DNA of 7,619 nt from Chloroflexota bacterium (GTDB taxonomy: Bacteria > Chloroflexota > Dormibacteria > Aeolococcales > Aeolococcaceae): positions 1 to 7,619 of the forward strand of contig VBHE01000135.1 of assembly GCA_005889515.1 (NCBI GenBank), given 5' to 3'. Numbering within the stretch: the stretch's first letter is position 1; each line of letters begins with the position of its first letter. Made by a program: the position numbers and the translations under genes. The notes beneath the pieces were generated by a model. The model made no database searches, was not told the origin of the DNA, and worked only from the letters and a program-made list of their open reading frames with translations. Positions 1-5,867 of the stretch are shown one piece after another.

Positions 1-358
1 TGTCGTCCTGCACGAGCACGGTGCCGAACTCGGTGCGCACGATGGCGCCGGTCGGGCAGACGTTCATGCAGCCGGCGTCCTCGCAGTGCTTGCAGACGTC
101 GGAGACGAAGAGCCATCGGTCCTCGCCGTGCGCGCGATCGAACTGCTCGAGGAACTTGACGTGCCGCCAGGTGTCCCCACCGAGGTGGCCGGTGTTGTCG
201 TAGCTGATCCCCAGCCAGCCGGTGCCGTCGGCGGGCAGGCGGTTCCACTGCTTGCAGGCCACCTCGCACGCCTTGCAGCCGATGCAGAGCGTCGAGTCGG
301 TGAGGAAGCCCACGGTGGAGCGCGGGGGACGCGGCTCGGCGCGGGCCCAGGGGTTCAT
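1..358 (-). CDS. fdhB: Formate dehydrogenase beta (iron-sulfur) subunit, N-terminal 119 residues; 3' end outside the window
   Basis: This is the electron-transfer subunit of the formate dehydrogenase, carrying electrons from the alpha subunit through [4Fe-4S] clusters. Two ferredoxin-type cysteine sets are visible: CIGCKACEVAC with C25, C28, C31 and C35, then CKHCEDAGCMNVCP with C89, C92, C97 and C101. The spacing of both sets and the surrounding residues (KQWN, YDNTG, WLFVSDVCKHC) are typical of FdhB/HybA-like four-cluster proteins, which usually have 200-300 residues, so more than half of the gene is missing at the left edge. The ATG at 356-358 overlaps the alpha-subunit stop as ATGA, and GGGAGG at 367-372 lies 8 nt upstream, which decides the start. 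No signal peptide is seen. Because of the frameshift in alpha, the upstream reading frame is also open into this gene. The family is certain; whether it is the FDH-N/O or the soluble type cannot be told from this fragment. Confidence 0.95.
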   Translation of the reverse strand, partial: MNPWARAEPRPPRSTVGFLTDSTLCIGCKACEVACKQWNRLPADGTGWLGISYDNTGHLGGDTWRHVKFLEQFDRAHGEDRWLFVSDVCKHCEDAGCMNVCPTGAIVRTEFGTVLVQDD

Positions 359-3300
359 CGCGTCCGCCTCCCGGCGCGCACCGCGCACATCAGCGCCTTG
401 GTCTCGTTGATCGAGACGTTCGGCTCCTCGGTGAGCGAGAGCAGGTCGTTGACGACGTCCCCGGTGACCAGCCCGCTGTAGCCGAAGTGGAAGGGCATCC
501 CCACCTGGTGGAGCGTCCGCCAGCCGGCGGGTCACCAGCGCGCGCGCCTCGACAGCGGCGCGCGGCGTCTCCACCGTCACCCACCCGCCATCGGTGATCC
601 CGAGCTCGGTGGCGAGCTCCGGGCTGAGCTCGAGCCAGGACTCGGGCTGCAGCTCGGAGAGCCAGCTGCTCCAGCGGCTCATCTGCCCCGAGACGTGGTG
701 CTCGGTGACCCGGAAGGTCGTGAGCACATACGGGTACCGGGGGTCGCCCAGCGCCACCTTGGCGTTCCCCGGCAGCTCGTCGCGACGCACCAGCAGCGGG
801 TTGTGCTGCTGGGCGTAGACGAGGTTGCGCTCCGGCGCCTCGGTCGGTTCGTAGAAGGTGGGGAGCGGCCCGTCGAGCAAGCCCGACGGCGCGAAGAGCC
901 AGCCCTTGCCGTCGGACTTGAGGGTGAACGGCGAGTCCCCGGCGATCGCCGCCAGCCCGGTCGCCTCGGGCGGGGGACGGTGGTCGGGCCGGGTCGCCGG
1001 CGGGAAGTCGGGCTGGTCGACGCCGGTCCATCGCCCCACCGCGTCGTCCCACCAGACGTAGCGCTTGCGCTCGCTCCACGGCTGGCCCTCGGCGTCGGCG
1101 GAGGCGCGGTTGTAGAGGAGCCGGGTGTTGCGCGGCCAGGCGAATCCCCAGCCACGATACGTCGGGCCGGACGGGTCGCGGGCGGCGGCGAGGTTGCGTC
1201 CCTCCTCGGGCATCACCCCGCAGTAGATCCAGGCGCCGCAGGCGGTCGATCCGTCGTCGCGGAGCTCGCCGAAGTCGCGGAGCTGCGCCCCGCGCATTCC
1301 GTCCTCGCCGACCTGCCAGCCGTTGATCTCGGCGAGGACCCGCTCGGCGTCGGGCTCGTCGGCGATCCGGAAGCGCTCCGGCACCGAGCCGGCGTAGTCC
1401 CAGGTCAGCGCCTGGATCGGCCGGTCGCGCTCCAGCGTGGAGTCCGCGTAGAGCTCCTTGAGGCGGAGCCCGAGGTGGTGGAAGAACCAGCTCTCGCTGC
1501 GCGCGTCGCCGGGCGGGTCGACCGCCTTGTCATGCCACTGCAGCAGTCGCATCGTGTTGGTGAAGGTGCCGTCCTTCTCCGCCGACGCCGCCGCGGGCAT
1601 GAGGATCACCTCGGTGCCGATCGAGGAGGGATCGGCGCCCGGCGCCTTCGACCAGAAGCTCGCCGTCTCGGTCTCGAAGAGGTCGCGCACCACCATCCAG
1701 TCGAGACGCGCCAAAGCCTTGCGCACCAGCGCCGAGTTGGTGTTCCCCGCCGCCGGGTTCTGGCCGAGCACGAGGTAGCCCTTCAGCCGCCCGGCGAGCA
1801 TGTCGGCGAAGGCGGCCTGCGCGGTGTGGTCGCCGGTACGTCGCGGCAGCCAGCGATAGCCGCGGTCGTCGCCTCCGGCGCCGCCGTACCAGGCGGTGAG
1901 CAGGCTCGTGATGTACGCGGGCGCGTTCCACCACACCCCCCGCGGCTGCTGCACCGCCGCGCAGTAGGTGGCGAGGTCCTCGTGGACCGCGCCGGCGAGA
2001 GGCTGGGGGAGATAGCCGGGCAGGAGGTCGGAGAGGGTGGGGATGTCGGTCGAGCCCTGGATGCTGGCGTGGCCGCGCAGCGCCAGGATGCCGCCACCGG
2101 GACGCCCCATGTTCCCGAGCAGCAGCTGGAGGATCGCGGCGGCGCGGATGATCTGCGGGCCCACCGCCTGCTGCGTCCACCCCACCGCATAGCAGATCGC
2201 GCTGGTGCGCTCGGGGCCGGAGCTCTCCACCAGGGCGCGCGCCACCGCCTCGAAGTCGGCGCGCGGTGTTCCACAGACCCGCTCGACCATCTCCGGGGTG
2301 TAGCGGGCGAAGTGACGGCGCAGCACCTGGAGCACGCACCGCGGGTGCTCCATGGTGGGGTCGCGCTCGATGCCGAAGTCCGGGCCTGCGGGGGCGCGCT
2401 CGCCGTAGCTCCAGTGCGCCTCGTCGGGGTCGTAGCGGCCGCCGTGCTCGGTGGCGACGAAGCCGGAGAAGAGGCCGTCGTTGTCCTCGGCGTCCACGTA
2501 TCCCTCGGGGAGGATCGCCGGCCCGTTGGTGAAGTCGCGCACGTAGTCGCGGAAGATGTGGTCACCGGTCAGGACGTGGTTGATGAGCGCGCCGAGGAAG
2601 ACGATGTCGCTCCCCGAGCGGATGGCGACGTACCGCGAGGCGCTCGCCGAGGTCCGGGTGAAGCGGGGGTCGACGTGGATCACCTGCGCGCCGCGCTCGC
2701 GGGCCTCGACGACGAAGCGGAACCCCACCGGGTGGTTCTCCGCCATGTTGCTCCCCATGATGAGGATGCAGTCGGCATTGACCAGATCCATGAGGTTGGT
2801 GGTGGCGCCGCCCCGCCCGAAGCTCGCCCCCAGACCGGGGACCGTGGAGCTGTGTCATATCCGTGCCTGGTTCTCGATGGGGATGATGCCCAGCCCCCCG
2901 GTGAGCAGCTTCTTGATGAGGTAGTTCTCCTCGTTGTCGAGGGTGGCGCCGCCGAGCGAGGCGATGGTCAGGCAGTGGTTCACCCGCTCGCCGCTCTCGG
3001 TGCGCTCGACGAAGCCGCGGTCGCGAGTGGTGCGGATCAGCTGCGCAACCCGCTCCATCGCCCACCCGAGCGGCCGCTGCTCCCACCGGTCGGAGTACGG
3101 AGCCCGGTACAGGACCGAGGTGATGCGGTGGGGGTTGACGTGGAGCTGGTACGTCGCCGCGCCCTTGGGGCAGAGGTGGCCGGCGCTGATCGGGCTCTCG
3201 GGATTCCCCTCGATGGAGAGGATCTCCCCGCCGCGGTGGTAGACGCGCTGGGAGCATCCGACCGCGCAGTAGGGACAGACGCTCAGGGTGAGCTCGGCGC

Positions 3301-3418
3301 CCTCGGTCCGCGGGCGCATCGCCGCGGTGCGGGGGCTGATCGGCTGCGGGTCGCTGCCCAGGGTCGCGAGCCGGCGCAGGAGCCGCCTAGATGTTCGTGT
3401 CATCGGTGGCAACCACAT
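355..3418 (-). CDS. fdhA: Selenocysteine-containing formate dehydrogenase alpha (catalytic) subunit, with a frameshift near its 3' end
   Basis: Molybdopterin oxidoreductase that oxidises formate to CO2. The N-terminal [4Fe-4S] site is CPYCAVGC (C48, C51, C55) plus C83 in HLCPKG, with conserved lysine K85. The segment IENQARI-U-HSSTVPGLG (residues 181-197) places selenocysteine at 188, encoded by TGA at 2855-2857, followed by the conserved histidine. Later family motifs are GSNMAENHPVGF (about residue 222), LRGHASIQGSTDI (about 448), LVLGQNPAAGN (about 552) and the C-terminal pterin-binding domain beginning at FRVTEHH (about 900). The frame changes at about 520: residues 1-966 read from 3418 to 521, then RTLHQVGMPFHFG and 41 more residues read from 519 to the TGA at 355-357. 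The joined product is about 1020 residues, close to actinobacterial homologues. The start is uncertain: 3418 or 3403, both inside the dioxygenase gene and both without a clear Shine-Dalgarno. SRRLLRR at residues 10-16 resembles a twin-arginine motif but has no proper hydrophobic segment after it, so the enzyme is probably cytoplasmic. Confidence 0.95.
367..372 (-). promoter_or_regulatory. Ribosome binding site of fdhB
   Basis: GGGAGG on the minus strand ends 8 nt before the ATG of the beta subunit. It is the clearest Shine-Dalgarno sequence in the minus-strand gene string and lies inside the alpha C-terminal coding region. It would let the beta subunit be made separately from any alpha-beta readthrough fusion. 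Confidence 0.75.
517..523 (-). other. Frameshift (probable ~20-nt deletion) in fdhA
   Basis: Upstream of this point the frame reads ALVTRRL, and downstream the family sequence RTLHQVGMPFHFGYSG resumes one base out of frame. Homologues carry about seven residues between these blocks (of the type TPLRVQG). One spare base in place of 21 fits a 20-nt deletion better than a single-base insertion. No slippery heptamer is present. Without correction, the frame stays open through a 54-codon nonsense stretch and enters fdhB at its own ATG. Confidence 0.8.
2821..2851 (-). promoter_or_regulatory. Bacterial SECIS element in the fdhA mRNA
   Basis: This hairpin starts 3 nt after the UGA. The lower stem is AGCUC (2851-2847) with GAGCU (2825-2821). 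CACG (2846-2843) bulges on the 5' side. The upper stem is GUCCCC (2842-2837) with GGGGGC (2831-2826), including one U-G pair, closing a five-base loop GGUCU (2836-2832). The GGUCU loop is the SelB-binding signature known from Escherichia coli fdhF, and the 18 nt between UGA and GGUCU match the fdhF spacing as I recall it. The element also encodes part of the protein (SSTVPGLGAS), as bacterial SECIS elements do. Confidence 0.9.
2855..2857 (-). other. In-frame UGA recoded as selenocysteine (Sec188)
   Basis: The reading frame from 3418 meets TGA here, between NQARI and HSSTVPGLG. In bacterial formate dehydrogenases exactly this position holds the Mo-coordinating selenocysteine or cysteine, followed by histidine. 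The same frame is open on the far side and continues with the family sequence for nearly 780 residues. Recoding needs SelA, SelB and tRNA-Sec, none of which is encoded in this window. Confidence 0.95.
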
Positions 3419-4253
3419 CGGGGTCGGGGATCGCCGCCGCGTCCTGCGCCCCGGCGGGCGCCTCGGGGCAGGTCGCGTCGAGGGTGTACGCGGTCATCGA
3501 CAGCGAGCCGTACGCGTATCCCTCGACCAGCGTCCGCGCCGGCCGCCCGGCGGCGGATGCGAGGCCGGCGAGGTACAGGAGCGGGATGAAGTGGTCCGGC
3601 GTCGGCACCGCGGCGGCGTAGTCACGGTGCGAGTGCAGCCCGAGCACCTCGCCCGGAGCGCCGGTCATGAGCGACCGCGCCTCCTCGTCGAAGCGGCGCG
3701 CCCAGTCGAAGCCGTCGTCGCCGGCGCGCGGATCGACGCGGCGCAGGTTGTGGACGACGTTGCCGCTGGCGACGATGAGCACCCCCCGCTCGCGGAGCGG
3801 CGCCAGCTGCGCGCCGAGCTCGACGTGGTAATCGAGCGGCTTCATGGCGTTGATGGAGAGCTGGACGACGGGGACGTCGGCGGCGGGGAACACGTGGCGG
3901 AGAACCGACCAGGTGCCGTGGTCGAGGCCCCAGCTGTCGCGGTCGAGCCCCACCCAGGTCGGCTTCACCACCTCGGCGACCTCGCCGGCGACCCCGGGCG
4001 CGCCCGGCGCCGGGTACTCCACCGCGAAGAGCTCGTCGGGGAAGCCGTAGAAGTCGTGGATGGTGCGCGGCCGCGCCATCGCGGTGACCGCGGTGGCGTT
4101 GACGTACCAGTGCGCCGAGACGACGAGGATCGCCCGCGGTCGCGGCACCGCCGCGCCGAGCTGCCGCCACGCCTCTGTGTAGCGGTTCTGCTCGAGGGCG
4201 TTCATCGGGCTGCCGTGGCCGAGGAACGCCGCGGGCATGGGTGCGCCGGTCAT
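3387..4253 (-). CDS. Class III extradiol ring-cleavage dioxygenase of the LigB / 4,5-DOPA dioxygenase (YgiD) family
   Basis: Predicted cytoplasmic metal-dependent dioxygenase of 288 residues. The family motifs appear in order: FLGHGSP (H13), SAHWYVN (H48), HDFYGFPDELF (H66), YPAPG (80-84), LDHGTWSVL (H112), QLSIN (131-135), SGNVVHNL (H168) and HFIPLL (H221). In YgiD-type enzymes, histidines of the GHGSP, SAHW and VHN motifs bind the metal, and all are present here. The ATG at 4251-4253 overlaps the stop of the upstream gene as ATGA; M6 at 4238 is an alternative start. The extra C-terminal ~30 residues (from DATCPEAP onward) are acidic, look disordered and run into the start of fdhA. Known members open DOPA-like catechols, but the natural substrate of most bacterial members is unknown, so substrate should not be assigned. 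A 551-residue open frame extends upstream but lacks family sequence and overlaps two other genes. Confidence 0.9.
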   Translation of the reverse strand: MTGAPMPAAFLGHGSPMNALEQNRYTEAWRQLGAAVPRPRAILVVSAHWYVNATAVTAMARPRTIHDFYGFPDELFAVEYPAPGAPGVAGEVAEVVKPTWVGLDRDSWGLDHGTWSVLRHVFPAADVPVVQLSINAMKPLDYHVELGAQLAPLRERGVLIVASGNVVHNLRRVDPRAGDDGFDWARRFDEEARSLMTGAPGEVLGLHSHRDYAAAVPTPDHFIPLLYLAGLASAAGRPARTLVEGYAYGSLSMTAYTLDATCPEAPAGAQDAAAIPDPDVVATDDTNI

Positions 4254-4888
4254 CGCGGATCCGCCCGGTCGAGGTTCCAGTGCCGGCCGACGGTGCAGAA
4301 CCAGCCGCCGTCGGTGCGGGGGATCACGGCGAAGCGGCTGATCGTCCGCTGGCCGCCCTCGTGGTCGCCGTACAGCAGGTCGATCGTCAGCGTGTTGCGC
4401 GCGTTGATCGCCTGCGCGGCGATCGCGAACTCGTCCGTCTGGGGATCGCGGAAGGTCCCCTGCCAGAACCCGATGTTGCTCGCGGGCACGTAGATGTCCC
4501 GCGCCAGGCGGCGGAAGTCCGACGCCGCCGGATGGGTGTTCTCGAGAATCCGGTCGGGATGGAAGACCCAGCCGTGGAGGACCGCCATCCCGCTGCCCGC
4601 GTTGCGCAGCGACAGCGTCAGGTAGATCGCCCCGTCGACCGCCTCGGCGGTGGCCCCGCCGCCGGGCGCCTTCACCCAGTGGGAGTCGACGAACATGATC
4701 TTCTGCTCCACGTCCTGCGGGTGCGACGGCATGAGCAGCGGGCGGATGCCGATGAGGAGCGACCGCTCGGCCGCCCGCGCGGCGCGATTGCCCGAGCGCA
4801 CCGAGGCGAAGGTCGCGACCGCGAGCACGAGGGTGCCACCGGCGGTCGCCAGAGAGGAGATCGTCGCCCAGTCCGCCGACATCGTCAT
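4250..4888 (-). CDS. Hypothetical membrane-anchored protein, 212 residues
   Basis: I do not recognise a named family. One hydrophobic segment lies near the N-terminus (about residues 8-30, ATISSLATAGGTLVLAVATF), followed by a basic stretch (RSGNRAARAAER), so the positive-inside rule puts the remaining ~175 residues in the cytoplasm. The soluble part looks beta-rich, with an aromatic middle section (SNIGFWQGTFRD) and a distinctive end: LLYGDHEGGQRTISRF, then GGWFCTVGRHWNLDR. These well-formed motifs and the tight gene packing argue that it is real. Its ATG shares one base with the methyltransferase stop (TGATG, 4886-4890), and its own stop overlaps the dioxygenase start as ATGA. No Shine-Dalgarno is seen, so translation is probably coupled. 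M3 at 4882 is an alternative start. Confidence 0.8.
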   Translation of the reverse strand: MTMSADWATISSLATAGGTLVLAVATFASVRSGNRAARAAERSLLIGIRPLLMPSHPQDVEQKIMFVDSHWVKAPGGGATAEAVDGAIYLTLSLRNAGSGMAVLHGWVFHPDRILENTHPAASDFRRLARDIYVPASNIGFWQGTFRDPQTDEFAIAAQAINARNTLTIDLLYGDHEGGQRTISRFAVIPRTDGGWFCTVGRHWNLDRADPR

Positions 4889-5661
4889 CAGGGTAGCCGG
4901 TCGGGCGAGCTCCCAGCCGCCGCCCGCGCCCTGAGGTGCAGGAAGAGCGGGATGCGCAGCCAGCGGGCCTCGCCCGGCCGGGAGGCCACGCTGCCGTCGT
5001 CGACGGTGACCTCGCGGATCGCCTCGACGACCATGCCGGCACCCTCGAGGGCCCGGCTGTACGCCTCGAGCGGCCGGTGCACGCTGTGGAAGGTCATCGG
5101 CAGGTCGTCGCGCTCGATCTCGTCGGAGTAGCGGCGGGTCTCGCGGTAGCTCTCCTCGACGACGAAGGGGGACTGCGGCTCGGGACCGCTGAAGGCGCCG
5201 GCGGAGTTGAGCGGGTGGACCGTCGCCAGGCAGAGTGCTCCGCCCGCGCCGAGGACCCGCCCGATCTCACTCACCGCGCGATCCATGTCGTCGACGTCCT
5301 GCAGGCTCATGAAGGCGACGACGAGGTCGGCCGCCCCGCCCGCGAAGGGCAGCGCCGCGGCGTCGCCCTGGACCACGGCGAGCTCCGGCGCCGCCTCGCG
5401 GGCGGAGCGGGCCATCGTCCGAGCCGCGTCGAGGCCGACGACGCGGTGCCCGCGCTGCGCGAGGTCACGCAGCAGGCGCCCCTCGCCACAGCCGACGTCG
5501 ACGGTGAGCCGGCCGGGCGGCGGCACGAGACGGAGGAAGGCGTCGCGGTGGAACCGCCAGTACGCATCGTGGCCGGGCCGCCTCGACCAGCGCACCCAGT
5601 TGGACGCCTGCTCCTCCCAGAGGTCGCGAAGCGGTGGCGGCCCGGCGGAGTCGGCACTCAT
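4888..5661 (-). CDS. Class I SAM-dependent methyltransferase (Methyltransf_11 / UbiE-like)
   Basis: Small-molecule-type methyltransferase of 257 residues, predicted cytoplasmic. The SAM-binding motif I is VDVGCGEGRLL (54-64). The acidic end of strand 2 is VVGLDAA (74-80), QGDAAALPF (98-106) is motif II, DLVVAFMSLQDVDD (112-125) is motif III, and a region after LGAGGALCLATVHP (137-150) fits the post-motif. The N-terminal LWEEQASNWVRW is common in this family. The start at 5661 is chosen because the frame upstream to 5850 codes low-complexity basic sequence without family similarity and would fill the intergenic region. This is the first gene of the leftward string, so the operon promoter should lie within 5662-5867, but I see no convincing hexamers. 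The substrate cannot be predicted. Confidence 0.88.
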   Translation of the reverse strand: MSADSAGPPPLRDLWEEQASNWVRWSRRPGHDAYWRFHRDAFLRLVPPPGRLTVDVGCGEGRLLRDLAQRGHRVVGLDAARTMARSAREAAPELAVVQGDAAALPFAGGAADLVVAFMSLQDVDDMDRAVSEIGRVLGAGGALCLATVHPLNSAGAFSGPEPQSPFVVEESYRETRRYSDEIERDDLPMTFHSVHRPLEAYSRALEGAGMVVEAIREVTVDDGSVASRPGEARWLRIPLFLHLRARAAAGSSPDRLP

Positions 5662-5724
5662 CGCCGGCACTCTACGACCGAGGCGACCGTCAGCCCCGAT
5701 TCTGACGACCGCTCTGTGGCGGAC

Positions 5725-5751
5725 GTGCGCTTCTCGCTTCGAGAGGTGCAC
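5725..5751. repeat. Inverted repeat / hairpin in the divergent intergenic region
   Basis: Arms GTGCGCTTCTCG (5725-5736) and CGAGAGGTGCAC (5740-5751) surround a CTT loop. Ten of twelve positions are Watson-Crick pairs, and the other two become G-U wobbles in a plus-strand RNA, so all 12 pairs form there; in a minus-strand RNA those two are A/C mismatches. No T-run follows. It lies 64 nt before the methyltransferase ATG and 117 nt before the kinase-like gene. It could be an operator for a dimeric regulator or a 5' UTR hairpin of the rightward transcript. Confidence 0.6.
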
Positions 5752-5855
5752 CTGCAACGAAGCTGACACGACGGGCGATGTCTTCCGCGATCCGGTCACC
5801 ATGGGGTCCCTCGCGTTCAGGGCCGCGGGAACCGGCCACCTCGCCCACATCGACC

Positions 5856-5861
5856 AGGTGG
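5856..5861 (+). promoter_or_regulatory. Ribosome binding site of the kinase-like gene
   Basis: AGGTGG ends 6 nt before the ATG at 5868, a good purine-rich match at normal spacing that supports this start. A small GGCCG/CGGCC inverted repeat (5821-5837) lies just upstream. Confidence 0.6.
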
Positions 5862-5867
5862 TGAATC

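Noticed and set aside
517..523. Programmed ribosomal frameshift in fdhA
   Set aside because: There is no slippery sequence, and about seven family residues are missing at the junction, so a deletion explains it better.
2855..3418. A stand-alone 187-residue protein ending at TGA 2855
   Set aside because: The frame continues with FdhA sequence beyond the TGA and a SECIS follows, so the TGA is a selenocysteine codon, not an end.
695..3589. Plus-strand open frame of 964 codons
   Set aside because: It lies antisense to fdhA, whose frame carries all the family motifs. The translation is Arg/Gly/Val/Ala-rich with no recognisable domain, as expected from the complement of GC-rich codons.
4254..5042. 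Long upstream extension of the dioxygenase frame
   Set aside because: The added ~260 residues are basic and low in complexity and overlap two genes with real motifs. The ATGA start at 4253 fits the family N-terminus.
5699..5704. -10-like CAGAAT on the minus strand for the methyltransferase operon
   Set aside because: It is a 4 of 6 match without a -35 partner 16-18 nt upstream, too weak to call.
5662..5850. N-terminal extension of the methyltransferase to 5850
   Set aside because: The extra 63 residues show no family similarity and would cover the divergent regulatory region and the inverted repeat.
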